Assembly: GCF_031834615.1 (NCBI RefSeq)
Contig: NZ_CP115543.1
Span: 4,103,001 to 4,167,000, forward strand
DNA from: Stenotrophomonas aracearum
Lineage (GTDB): Bacteria; Pseudomonadota; Gammaproteobacteria; Xanthomonadales; Xanthomonadaceae
Length of the DNA: 64,000 bases
Direction of reading: 5' to 3'
Positions 53,683 to 61,746 of the stretch are shown here, in pieces. The notes beneath the pieces are model-generated. The model made no database searches. It was given only the letters and a program-made list of their open reading frames with translations, and was not told the DNA's origin. The stretch's first letter is position 1, and every line of letters begins with the position of its first letter. The position numbers and the translations under genes are program-made.

Positions 53683-54101
53683 GGCGCGTCTACTCCCAGC
53701 CGTTCCCACAGCACCGAGGGGCACAGGTACAGCATTTCGTTGGTGGCCGCATCGACTGCGACCTGGATGGTATGGGCGCGGGTCAGCACCTTGCCGGTGC
53801 CTGCGTCGAGGATCTCGTAGGCGATCTTCAGGCGGTTTTCCCATTCGGTGATGGTGGCGCGCACGCGCAGCGCCTGCCCGTACAGCAGCGGGCGGATGTA
53901 CTTCACGCGCGCGTCGACCACCGGCCAGATGTAGCCGGAGTCGCGCATCTGCGGGTAGTCGTAGTCGTAGCGCTGCAGCAGCGCGCAGCGGGCCACTTCA
54001 AAATACTTGAAGTAGTTGCCGTGCCAGACCACGTGCATCGGATCGCAGTCGTGGAAGGTCGGCGACAGCGCGACCTCGAAGCTCAGGTCAGGCGTTGTCA
54101 T
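53679..54101 (-). CDS. 4HBT-type acyl-CoA/ACP thioesterase (ApeK-like)
   Basis: The 140-aa hotdog thioesterase has FHDCDPMHVVWHGNYFKYFE, with the Asp in the YbgC/4HBT active-site position. It probably hydrolyses aberrant ACP-bound intermediates or releases the product. ATG 54101 is used since the family begins LSFEVALSPTFHDCD; the upstream frame lies within the ammonia-lyase gene, which overlaps by 14 bp. Confidence 0.85.
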   Translation of the reverse strand: MTTPDLSFEVALSPTFHDCDPMHVVWHGNYFKYFEVARCALLQRYDYDYPQMRDSGYIWPVVDARVKYIRPLLYGQALRVRATITEWENRLKIAYEILDAGTGKVLTRAHTIQVAVDAATNEMLYLCPSVLWERLGVDAP

Positions 54102-55650
54102 ACAGGCTCCAGCGCTGCCCGCGGATGTCATCCAGCAGGCCGCGCAGTTCGCCGTCCAGGGCACGGTCTTCCTCGACCAGCGCGATGCGCCCGCACAGGT
54201 CCTGGTACATGGCGGCCAGCTCGCCGTGCAGGGTGGCATTCATGCCCACGCGCTCGCGCAGGGCGACGCCCTGGCGCGCCGCGATCAGCATGCCGGCCAC
54301 CACCTGTTCGGTCAGCTCGATCACGCGCAGGCAGTCGCGCGCGGCAATGGTGCCCATGCTGACCTTGTCCTGGTTGTGGCACTCGGTGGAGCGCGAGAAC
54401 ACCGAGGCTGGCATGGTCTGCTTCAGCGCTTCGGCGGTCCACGCCGAGACGCTGATCTGCAGCGCCTTCAGGCCGTGGTTGATCGGCGCGCGCTCGCCGG
54501 TGGAGGCCGACAGGTTGGCTGGCAACCCGTGGTTGAAGCGTGCGTCCACCACCAGCGCCAACTGCCGGTCGAGCAGGTCGGCCAGGTTGGCGATGGTGTT
54601 CTTCAAGGCATCCATGGCGAAGGCGATATGCCCGCCGTAGAAGTGGCCACCGTGCAGGATGCGCTCGCCGTCGGCGTCGATCAGCGGGTTGTCGTTGGCA
54701 CTGTTGAGTTCGGTTTCGATCAGCTGGCGCAGGAACGGCAGCGCGTCCTGGACCACGCCGATCACGTGCGGCGCGCAACGCAGCGAGTAGCGGTCCTGCA
54801 GGCGTTGTTCGTTGCGCGGCGGGCGGTCGCTGTGCAGGTCGTCGCGCAGGCGCGCGGCAATCTGCATCTGGCCCGGGTGCGGCTTGGCTGCAAAGAGCAT
54901 TTCGTCGAAATGATGTGCGTTGCCATCGCTGGCCAGCACGTTGAACGCGGTCAGGCGGGTGGCCAGGCGGGTCAGGTAATCGGCCCGTTCGTAGGCCAGG
55001 CAGGCCAGAGCGGTCATCACGGCGGTGCCGTTCATGATCGCCAGGCCTTCCTTGGGGCGCAGCCGCAGCGGCGCCATGCCGATCTCGGCCAGCACTTCGG
55101 CCGCCGGGCGGCGCGCGCCTTGGTACATCACCTCGCGCTCGCCACACAGCACGGCGGCCACGTACGACAGCGGGGTCAGGTCGCCACTGGCGCCGACCGA
55201 GCCTTCGGCCGGAATCAGCGGCAGCACGTCGTGGCGCAGCAACGTGGCCAGGCCCTGCAGCAGCGGATGGCTGACCCCGGACATGCCGCGTACCAGCGAG
55301 GCGAGGCGCGCAGCGATCACCGCGCGGGTTTCCTGCTCGTCCAGGAACCGGCCCAGGCCGCAGCCGTGGTACGTGAACAGGTGATGCGGCAGCTCGGCCA
55401 CCAGTGCCGGCGGAATGTTCACCGTGCACGAGTCGCCATAGCCGGTGGTCACGCCGTAGATGACGCCGTCTTCGCGCAACAGGCGGTCGAGGAAGTCGGC
55501 GCCACGCTGGATGCGCGCGGTGAACGCGGGGTCGTCGGTGACGACCGCGTCAGCCTGGCGCTGCGACAGCGCAACCACGTCTTCGATGGTCAGCGGCGCG
55601 TCGCCGAAGCGGACCGTGCGTGCCGGAGTAGAGCCTGCGTTACGTGCCAT
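54088..55650 (-). CDS. MIO-dependent aromatic amino acid ammonia-lyase (HAL/TAL family)
   Basis: The 520-aa enzyme carries the MIO-forming Ala154-Ser155-Gly156 (EGSVGASGDLTPLSY), Tyr65 in VIYGVTTGYGD and YSLRCAPHVIG. The selectivity segment reads LPHHL (residues 87-91), which looks like the His-Leu pair of Rhodobacter tyrosine ammonia-lyase rather than the Ser-His of histidine lyases, so deamination of tyrosine to 4-hydroxycinnamate is likelier than histidine degradation; no other hut gene is nearby. It would supply an aromatic starter for the polyene. It overlaps the acyltransferase gene by 11 bp. Confidence 0.87.
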   Translation of the reverse strand: MARNAGSTPARTVRFGDAPLTIEDVVALSQRQADAVVTDDPAFTARIQRGADFLDRLLREDGVIYGVTTGYGDSCTVNIPPALVAELPHHLFTYHGCGLGRFLDEQETRAVIAARLASLVRGMSGVSHPLLQGLATLLRHDVLPLIPAEGSVGASGDLTPLSYVAAVLCGEREVMYQGARRPAAEVLAEIGMAPLRLRPKEGLAIMNGTAVMTALACLAYERADYLTRLATRLTAFNVLASDGNAHHFDEMLFAAKPHPGQMQIAARLRDDLHSDRPPRNEQRLQDRYSLRCAPHVIGVVQDALPFLRQLIETELNSANDNPLIDADGERILHGGHFYGGHIAFAMDALKNTIANLADLLDRQLALVVDARFNHGLPANLSASTGERAPINHGLKALQISVSAWTAEALKQTMPASVFSRSTECHNQDKVSMGTIAARDCLRVIELTEQVVAGMLIAARQGVALRERVGMNATLHGELAAMYQDLCGRIALVEEDRALDGELRGLLDDIRGQRWSLYDNA

Positions 55651-56587
55651 GAGATGCCTGATCCCAGAAGGGGAAGAAGTTGAACCAGTCCAAGGGTGCT
55701 TCGGTGACCTGGAGTTCCAGCCACCGCGCGAAATGTTCGGCCTGCGCGGTCAGCGCGGCGTCGCGCGACCCGCGCGGCAGCACGATGCGGTCGCTGAAAT
55801 GCTCGAAGCGCACGCGGTAGCCATTACCTTCATGCAGGCAGGCCATGCTGTACACCGGGCAGCCCAGCGCTGCCGCCAGCACATAGGCGCCGATCGGGAA
55901 CTGCGCGGTGTGGCCCAGGAACGGCGCCGGCACGGTGCGACCGCCGCGCAGGGGCACGCGGTCGCCGACGATGGCGACGAAGCCGCCGGCCTGCACGCGA
56001 CGTTGCAGTTCCACCGCGGTGGCCGGGCCCATGTCGGTGACCTGCATCAGTTCCACCGACGCCAGCGGGTCCAGCCGCTGCATCAGCCGGTTGAAGCGCT
56101 GCGCGTGCGCGGTGTGCACCAGCACCGTGATATGGAACCCCGGCACCTGTTCGGCCAGCACCTGGCACAGCTCCAGGCAGCCGATATGCGCGGTGAGGAT
56201 CAGCCCGCCCTCGCGGCGCGCGATCTTTTCCAGCATCAGGTCGCGCTGCAGGTGGATGCGCTCGGGCGGGTAACGCCCGCCGAGGCCGAGCAGCTTGTCC
56301 AGCATCGTGTCGGCGAACAGCGCGAAATGCTTCAGGCTGGTCCAATACCCTGGGGCGCCGCCGAATACGCCTGTGTGCGCCTGCAGCCGCTGCAGGTACT
56401 GCAGCGAGGCGCGCCGCGCCACGCCGTTGCCCAGCCAGTGGCACAGCACCACCGGGTACACGCACAGCCGGAACGGCCAGCGCCCGAACCAGCGGTGCAC
56501 CCCGCACAGGAACAGCACACCGGCCGCCGACGTGCTCTCGCCCAGGTCGGCCCAATGTGGGGCGTTGGCGGATGCTGGCGTATTCAT
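55640..56587 (-). CDS. LpxL-type lysophospholipid/lipid acyltransferase
   Basis: The 315-aa membrane-associated acyltransferase has HIGCLE (HX4E motif, near residue 155) and GDRVPLRGGRTVPAPFLG. It resembles the late acyltransferases of lipid A synthesis. In E. coli ApeJ this domain is fused to a glycosyltransferase; here the two are separate neighbouring genes with a 4-bp overlap. It likely attaches an acyl or polyene chain to the carrier lipid. Confidence 0.85.
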   Translation of the reverse strand: MNTPASANAPHWADLGESTSAAGVLFLCGVHRWFGRWPFRLCVYPVVLCHWLGNGVARRASLQYLQRLQAHTGVFGGAPGYWTSLKHFALFADTMLDKLLGLGGRYPPERIHLQRDLMLEKIARREGGLILTAHIGCLELCQVLAEQVPGFHITVLVHTAHAQRFNRLMQRLDPLASVELMQVTDMGPATAVELQRRVQAGGFVAIVGDRVPLRGGRTVPAPFLGHTAQFPIGAYVLAAALGCPVYSMACLHEGNGYRVRFEHFSDRIVLPRGSRDAALTAQAEHFARWLELQVTEAPLDWFNFFPFWDQASHGT

Positions 56588-57339
56588 GCTGCGCGGGTGC
56601 CCCTGCGGCGGCGCCACAGCAGGCGCGGTGCGCGCGCGAGCATGCCGAAGAACAGCCGGGTGTGCATGCGGCTGATACGGACGTTGTCGCGCCACACGTC
56701 GAAATGCGAAACGCCGTCACTGGGATAGGTCACCCGGGTCGGCACGCTGATCACCTGCACCTCCCGCCAGAACAGCCGCACCAGGATCTCGCTGTCGAAG
56801 TCCATGCGGCGGCCGATGGTTTCCTCGCCCACGAGCCGGATCACCGGCGCCAGCGGATAGACCCGGAAGCCACACATCGAATCGCGGATCTGCAGCGACA
56901 GCGTGTTGATCCAGACCCAGATGTGGGTGGCGTAGCGCCCATACAGGCGCGCCTTCGGCACGCTTTCGTCGTAGGCCGGCGTGCCGCAGATCACCGCATG
57001 CGGGTGCTGCCGGGCCAGTGCCTGGAACCGTGGAATGTCGCCCGGCTCGTGCTGGCCGTCGGCGTCGATCTGCAGCACGTGGCTGTACCCGCGCCGCGCC
57101 GCTTCGGCAAACCCGGCCAGCATCGCACCGCCCTTGCCCTGGTTGGTCGGCAACCGCAGCAGCGCAACGTGATCCGGCTGCGCGTCGGCGAGGTCCTGCA
57201 GCGTCGCCGCGCAGGCGGCGTGCGAGCCGTCATCGACCAGCAGGCAGGGCAGGCCGCTGGCAAGCACGCCCTGCACCACGGCGCCGATGGCGTGTTCGTG
57301 GTCGTAGACCGGAATCACCACCAGCGTGGCCTCACGCAT
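56584..57339 (-). CDS. Family 2 glycosyltransferase (ApeJ-like)
   Basis: The 251-aa GT-A enzyme starts VVIPVYDHEHAIGAVVQGVL and has LLVDDGS, NQGKGGAMLAGF and the DXD-type IDADGQHEP (near residue 93). A basic C-terminal tail follows (LLWRRRRGTRAA). It probably glycosylates the carrier or the pigment. ATG 57339 is used because the GT fold starts at once. It overlaps both neighbours by 4-8 bp. Confidence 0.86.
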   Translation of the reverse strand: MREATLVVIPVYDHEHAIGAVVQGVLASGLPCLLVDDGSHAACAATLQDLADAQPDHVALLRLPTNQGKGGAMLAGFAEAARRGYSHVLQIDADGQHEPGDIPRFQALARQHPHAVICGTPAYDESVPKARLYGRYATHIWVWINTLSLQIRDSMCGFRVYPLAPVIRLVGEETIGRRMDFDSEILVRLFWREVQVISVPTRVTYPSDGVSHFDVWRDNVRISRMHTRLFFGMLARAPRLLWRRRRGTRAA

Positions 57340-59020
57340 CGCCGAACACCACCCGGCCACTGGCGTGCACACCGTGGTCGGAGACGTAACGGAAGCTGAG
57401 CACCGACTTGACCGCGTCCCAGCCGAGGGTCAGCTGCAGGCGGTCGCCCGGGCGCGCGACGTGCTGGAATTTCAGCGCATCCATGCGTTCGAAACGCGGC
57501 GGCATCGCGAACACTTCGCGTGCGTAGTGGATCGCCCAGTCCAGTTGGACCACCCCGGGCAGGATCTTCGCCTGTGGGAAGTGGCCGTCGAAGGCGACGA
57601 GGTCCGGTTCGAGCGGCAGCACCAGCAGCGCGGCGTCGGCGTCGCGTTGCTGCCACTGCGCGGAAGGCAGCAGCGGCCGGAACAGCGCTGCAAGCGCCAC
57701 GGCGGTGGTCTTGCCCTGCGCGTTGTACGGCAGTTCGTCAACGAAACGCCAGCGCCGCGGCCGAGTGACCGCATCATGGCTCTGCGCCAGGTGTTCGCCC
57801 AGCTGCCGGGCGAACTGGCGGCGCGCGGCGTCGTCCCACTGTGCGGGATGGGCCGCACGCGGTACCACCACGGCGGCGAGCTGTTCGCGCGCGCCCGGCA
57901 GTACCAGCACGCGCACATCCTGCACCTGCGGGTGCGCGCGCAGCTGCTGTTCCAGCGCGTCGAGCGAGACCCTGCGCTCCTCGATCTTGACGATGCGGTC
58001 GACGCGTCCGAGCAGGCGGAAGCTCTGCCCGGCGTCGGCCTCGACGCGGTCCTGGGTCTGCCACCAGGCACTGTCGGCCAGGTGCGGCGACGACACTGAC
58101 AGGCAGCCGTCTTCGATTCGCCACGCCACGCCCGGCAGCGGGTGCCACTGCGGCGCATCGGCACTCCAGCGACGCCACGCGATGCCGCCGGTTTCGCTGC
58201 TGCCGAACACTTCGGTCGGCGCCACGCCAAGCAGCGCGCGCGCCTGCAGGGCGGCTTCGACGGGTAGCGGGCCGCCGGAAGAAAACACCGCGCGCAGGCG
58301 TCCGTTCAACGCCGACCAGTCCAGCTGTTCGGGCAGCCGCTTGAGGTGGGCGGGCGTCGCCACCAGCACCGAAGGCTGTTCGGCCAGCGCACTGACCAGG
58401 TCTTCATGGAAGAACCGGCGCGGCTGGATCGGGCGCCCGGCCGCCAGCGGCCACAGCACGCGGAACAGCAGCCCGTAGATATGCTGGTGCGACACGGTGC
58501 CGTACACCTGCGCACCGTCGAGCTGGTCGCCGAAGGCGGCCTGCAGCGCGTCGACCTCGCGGGTGAGCTGGCGCAGGCGCTTGCCGATGGCGCTGGGCGC
58601 ACCGGTGCTGCCGGAAGTGAACACCACCAGTTCCAGCGTGTCTTCGTCCAGCGCATCGAGCGGGCTGTCCGGGTCCACGTCGGCCAGGGACTGCAGCGGC
58701 GCATGTCGATCCGGCACATCCCCGGCAAACCCGTCCACGCGCGGGACCAGGCCGTCCAGCGTGGCCGGCAGGTTGTCGCCGCCCAGGAACACCCGTTTGC
58801 CGGCGTGCCACGCGCCCAGCAGGGCGGCAGCGAAGGCCAGGGTGTCGTCGAAGTACAGCGCCCAGTCGCGTCCCGGCGCGGCGGCGAACGCCTGCTGCCA
58901 GCCCAGCACCCGGGTGCGGAATTCCGCATGCCCCACGCGGCGGCCGTCGGCGTCGATGCCGACGATACGTCCGGGCTGCGGCACAACGACCATCTGGTCC
59001 AGCGCGATCCACTCAGCCAT
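57332..59020 (-). CDS. AMP-dependent ligase fused to a hotdog dehydratase (ApeH-ApeI fusion)
   Basis: The 562-aa protein joins two activities. Residues about 1-450 are an adenylate-forming enzyme (VVFTSGSTGAPSAIGKRL for ATP, EVFGSSETGGIAWRR, and a C-terminal subdomain ending PYNAQGKTTAVAL with the catalytic Lys). Residues about 460-562 are an ApeI/FabZ-type hotdog with FDGHFPQAKILPGVVQLDW (from 477). The ligase should load the aromatic acid on an ACP; the dehydratase should partner with the ApeP-like protein. It overlaps the membrane protein gene by 8 bp. Confidence 0.88.
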   Translation of the reverse strand: MAEWIALDQMVVVPQPGRIVGIDADGRRVGHAEFRTRVLGWQQAFAAAPGRDWALYFDDTLAFAAALLGAWHAGKRVFLGGDNLPATLDGLVPRVDGFAGDVPDRHAPLQSLADVDPDSPLDALDEDTLELVVFTSGSTGAPSAIGKRLRQLTREVDALQAAFGDQLDGAQVYGTVSHQHIYGLLFRVLWPLAAGRPIQPRRFFHEDLVSALAEQPSVLVATPAHLKRLPEQLDWSALNGRLRAVFSSGGPLPVEAALQARALLGVAPTEVFGSSETGGIAWRRWSADAPQWHPLPGVAWRIEDGCLSVSSPHLADSAWWQTQDRVEADAGQSFRLLGRVDRIVKIEERRVSLDALEQQLRAHPQVQDVRVLVLPGAREQLAAVVVPRAAHPAQWDDAARRQFARQLGEHLAQSHDAVTRPRRWRFVDELPYNAQGKTTAVALAALFRPLLPSAQWQQRDADAALLVLPLEPDLVAFDGHFPQAKILPGVVQLDWAIHYAREVFAMPPRFERMDALKFQHVARPGDRLQLTLGWDAVKSVLSFRYVSDHGVHASGRVVFGDA

Positions 59021-59564
59021 GCGCGTGCGCCGCCTTCACCCGTCGCCGCACCAGCCACTCACCTGCGAACAAGACACCCATCATCACGTACGCCAACAGT
59101 CCGTTGTAGAGCGCCCAGACCTGATTCGAGGCCCAGAACGCCGTGACCAGGGCCAGGGCCCCGTTGAGAACGAAAAAGCCGCACCACACCTGGGTGACGC
59201 GGCGGGTATAGAGCACCGCGAATGGCGGCAGGTCCGGCTCGGTCAACCGCGCCAGCCGCTCCACCGCGCTGGGCGGGAAACGCAGGCTGGTGGCGAAGAT
59301 CACCAGCATGACGGCATTGACCAGGGCCGGGTACAACTTGAGGGGCAACGCCTGGTTGAACGCGGTGGCCAGCAGGGCCAGCAGGCCGGCACCGACCGCG
59401 GCCACCCACCACACCGGCTGGCGGGTGGTCAGCGCGCGCAGGGCGGCCAGGGCGAACAGCAGCAGCGCCATCCAGCGCGGCTCGAAGCGGCCGAGCGACA
59501 GGTACACCACCAGCGGGTACGCCAGCGACAGCACTGCAAACGCCGCGACCCGCACCCGGACCAT
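59013..59564 (-). CDS. COG4648-type membrane protein (ApeG-like)
   Basis: The 183-aa protein has about five or six hydrophobic segments (PLVVYLSLGRF, WMALLLFALAALRAL, VAAVGAGLLALLATAFN, LNGALALVTAFWASN, GLLAYVMMGVLFAGEWLV). It is a conserved member of aryl polyene loci with no known biochemical role; it may help anchor synthesis at the inner membrane. Confidence 0.83.
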   Translation of the reverse strand: MVRVRVAAFAVLSLAYPLVVYLSLGRFEPRWMALLLFALAALRALTTRQPVWWVAAVGAGLLALLATAFNQALPLKLYPALVNAVMLVIFATSLRFPPSAVERLARLTEPDLPPFAVLYTRRVTQVWCGFFVLNGALALVTAFWASNQVWALYNGLLAYVMMGVLFAGEWLVRRRVKAAHAHG

Positions 59565-59586
59565 GGTCGACCTTCAGCGGCAGCCG

Positions 59587-59844
59587 TCAGGCGGCCGCTT
59601 GCCCGGGCAGCAAGCCGTGCACGACATCGACGATGTCCTGGACGGTGCGTACCGACTTGAACGCTTCAGGTTGCAGGTTGCGACCCAGCAGTGGCTTGAG
59701 CTGCACGATCAGGTCGACCGCGTCGATGCTGTCGATGTCCAGGTCGTCGTACAGGCGGGCCTGCGGGGTGATGCGCACCGGTTCGATCTCAAAGCTGTCC
59801 TTGAGGATCTTGACGATGCGATCGAAAAGTGCGTTCTTGGTCAT
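59587..59844 (-). CDS. Acyl carrier protein (ApeF-like)
   Basis: The 85-aa ACP has the phosphopantetheine site Ser39 in DLDIDSIDAVDLI. It is an acidic helical bundle of ordinary ACP size. It carries the growing polyene or the starter. It is followed by the membrane protein gene after 22 bp and preceded by a second ACP gene. Confidence 0.9.
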   Translation of the reverse strand: MTKNALFDRIVKILKDSFEIEPVRITPQARLYDDLDIDSIDAVDLIVQLKPLLGRNLQPEAFKSVRTVQDIVDVVHGLLPGQAAA

Positions 59845-59863
59845 GACAAATCCTGACGCGCCG

Positions 59864-60124
59864 TTACGACGGCTGGCGTGCGGCGACGAATTCGCTCAAG
59901 GCACGCACGCTGGAAAAATGGCGACGGGTTTCTTCCGAATCGGCGGACAGGCTGACACCGTACTTTTTCTGCAGGGCCAAACCAAGCTCAAGCGCGTCGA
60001 TGGAATCCAGCCCCAGGCCCTCGACGAACAGGGGCGCCTCGGCATCGATGTCGTCTGGAGCGATGTCTTCCAATGAAAGCGATGAAATGATCAATTCCTT
60101 GATCTCGTGCTCAAGTGCCTGCAC
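59864..60124 (-). CDS. Acyl carrier protein (ApeE-like)
   Basis: The 86-aa ACP has Ser41 in GLGLDSIDALEL. Start GTG 60124 (VQALEHEIKELIISSL) is preferred: it has GGAGA 9 bases upstream and matches the usual ACP start, while the ATG at 60160 would add 12 residues and overlap the acyltransferase gene by 50 bp instead of 14. A pair of unlike ACPs is typical of aryl polyene loci; one probably receives the aromatic starter. Confidence 0.88.
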   Translation of the reverse strand: MQALEHEIKELIISSLSLEDIAPDDIDAEAPLFVEGLGLDSIDALELGLALQKKYGVSLSADSEETRRHFSSVRALSEFVAARQPS

Positions 60125-60908
60125 GGCTTGGTTCTCCAGCGAAGTCAAAGTAATGGGCAAGGTGATCGGTCACGCGCCGGGCCGCCAAGGCATCCCCCCT
60201 GGGCGTGTCGTCTGCCCCGGTCAGGAACGGGGCGATCGGGAGATCCTCCCCGACTTCCAGCTGAACGTGAAAACGACGTGATGGCACACGATACCATTTC
60301 TGTCCCTTGGTCAGCGTGAGCGGGGTGCAGGTGATCCGCACCGGGGTGATGTCCAGCCGCCCCCGCACCGCAATGTTGGCGGCTCCCCGCTGCAGCCGCA
60401 GCGGCTGGCCCGGCTCGGTCCGGGTGCCCTCCGGGAAGATCACCAGGTTGCCCCCGGCGTGGACGGCGGCAATGCAGTCATCCACCAGTCCGGCGCCGTC
60501 GCTGTTGGCCACATAGCCCGCCGCACGGACCGGGCCGCGCATGAACGGGTTGCGCGCGACAGCATGCTTGACCACGCAGTCGGCGTTGGGCAGCAGCGAC
60601 ACCAGCAACACCACATCGATCAGGGTCGGATGGTTGGCCAGGATCAGCAGACCGTTGCGCTGCAGGCGCTCGCGCCCGTGGATCTCATAGGTCATCAGCC
60701 CCAGCCACCGCATCAGGGCCACATGACTGGCGAAACTGGACTGGACCAGCCGACGTGCCAGCACGCGTCTCCGGGCCGCCGGCAGCAGGAACAGCAACGG
60801 CAGCACCCCGCCCAGGACCAGCCCGCCGACCCCGAAGGCCGCGAAGCTGATGCCGGTGCCGACCACGCGCCAGGCGCGGTCGAGGCGGGCGGGCCAGCGC
60901 TCAGCCAC
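60111..60908 (-). CDS. PlsC-type acyltransferase (ApeD-like)
   Basis: The 265-aa enzyme has a hydrophobic N-terminal segment (about residues 15-45), NHPTLID (HX4D catalytic motif) and FPEGTRTEPGQPL, both classic 1-acylglycerol-3-phosphate acyltransferase motifs. In the pigment locus it likely transfers an acyl or polyene chain to a lipid. GTG 60908 is chosen because it precedes the membrane segment and overlaps the chain length factor gene by only 8 bp. Confidence 0.84.
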   Translation of the reverse strand: MAERWPARLDRAWRVVGTGISFAAFGVGGLVLGGVLPLLFLLPAARRRVLARRLVQSSFASHVALMRWLGLMTYEIHGRERLQRNGLLILANHPTLIDVVLLVSLLPNADCVVKHAVARNPFMRGPVRAAGYVANSDGAGLVDDCIAAVHAGGNLVIFPEGTRTEPGQPLRLQRGAANIAVRGRLDITPVRITCTPLTLTKGQKWYRVPSRRFHVQLEVGEDLPIAPFLTGADDTPRGDALAARRVTDHLAHYFDFAGEPSRAGT

Positions 60909-61650
60909 GGCGCTGCCAGGTCCACTGCTGGCCGTCGGCCTGCAGCTGCAGGCGCGACTCGCCGGAAAGCAGGAAGCGCAGCGCCTCCAGACTGTGCGGC
61001 AGGACGCCGGCCGGACTGTCCGGCGTGCCGCTGTCCGAAGCCCCACCGCCCCAGCCCAGCGACAGCCGGGTACCGGGCACATCGGCCCGGGCCAGCCGCC
61101 AGCACCAGGCGAAGAACGGGTCCGGTTCGTCGGCGAAACCGGCGTACACGGCAGGCAACGGCGACTCATAGGCGATCACGCGCACTTCCGGGGCACCATC
61201 GGCGAGCAGGCCGAAGGCCTCCACGCAGGCGGCCTCGACCGTGCCGCGCCCGCCGGCCAGGGCCAGGTAGTTGCCACGCTGCCCGCGTGCAATGGAGTAC
61301 AGCGCGGCCACCGCGTTGTGCACCGAGAGGCCGAAGGCGGTCGGCGACATGGGGGTGTCCTGGCGCAGGGTATCCAGCAACTCCATCGAGCGCGCCACGT
61401 CGCCATGGCGCGAGGCGAACACCAACGGCACCTGCCCTGCGTCGTCGGGCTGCTCGCACCAGCATGCGGCCTGGATGGCCATCCGCCCCAGGCGCTCGAT
61501 GCGGCGGCGCTGCATGGGGGGAACCTCCGGCAGGGCGGGGGTGTCAGGGCCTTCGGGCAGGGTCGGCGCCATCGCCCACGCCTGCCATGCCGATTTCGTG
61601 GTCAGTCCCGGTGCCCAGGCCGACCAATCCACTACTGAGAACTCGATCAT
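60901..61650 (-). CDS. Beta-ketoacyl synthase-like chain length factor (ApeC-like)
   Basis: The 249-aa protein matches the short KS-like family (Ketoacyl-synt_2): FSVVDWSAWAPGL, then SPTAFGLSVHNAVAALYSIA and EAACVEAFGLLADG. It is too short for a whole ketosynthase and lacks the usual C-H-H set. In known systems it pairs with ApeO to set chain length. It is the first gene of the long pigment operon, 96 bp from divergent xanB2. Confidence 0.85.
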   Translation of the reverse strand: MIEFSVVDWSAWAPGLTTKSAWQAWAMAPTLPEGPDTPALPEVPPMQRRRIERLGRMAIQAACWCEQPDDAGQVPLVFASRHGDVARSMELLDTLRQDTPMSPTAFGLSVHNAVAALYSIARGQRGNYLALAGGRGTVEAACVEAFGLLADGAPEVRVIAYESPLPAVYAGFADEPDPFFAWCWRLARADVPGTRLSLGWGGGASDSGTPDSPAGVLPHSLEALRFLLSGESRLQLQADGQQWTWQRRG

Positions 61651-61746
61651 TCACGCCAACATGGTTGTCCAGCGTGACGGGACACGCCGCGAAAGGAGCG
61701 CACGCTATCATGCCACCCTTGGCACTGGCAGCTTTCACAATCTGAA
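61651..61746. promoter_or_regulatory. Divergent promoter region, pigment operon and xanB2
   Basis: This 96-bp gap must hold the promoters of the 18-gene pigment operon (minus) and xanB2 (plus). TATCAT at about 61705-61710 is a possible -10 for xanB2; I see no convincing -35 or operator. Confidence 0.45.

Noticed and set aside
54016..55683. 555-codon open frame opposite the ammonia-lyase
   Set aside because: Antisense shadow; the minus-strand MIO motif and family match are clear.
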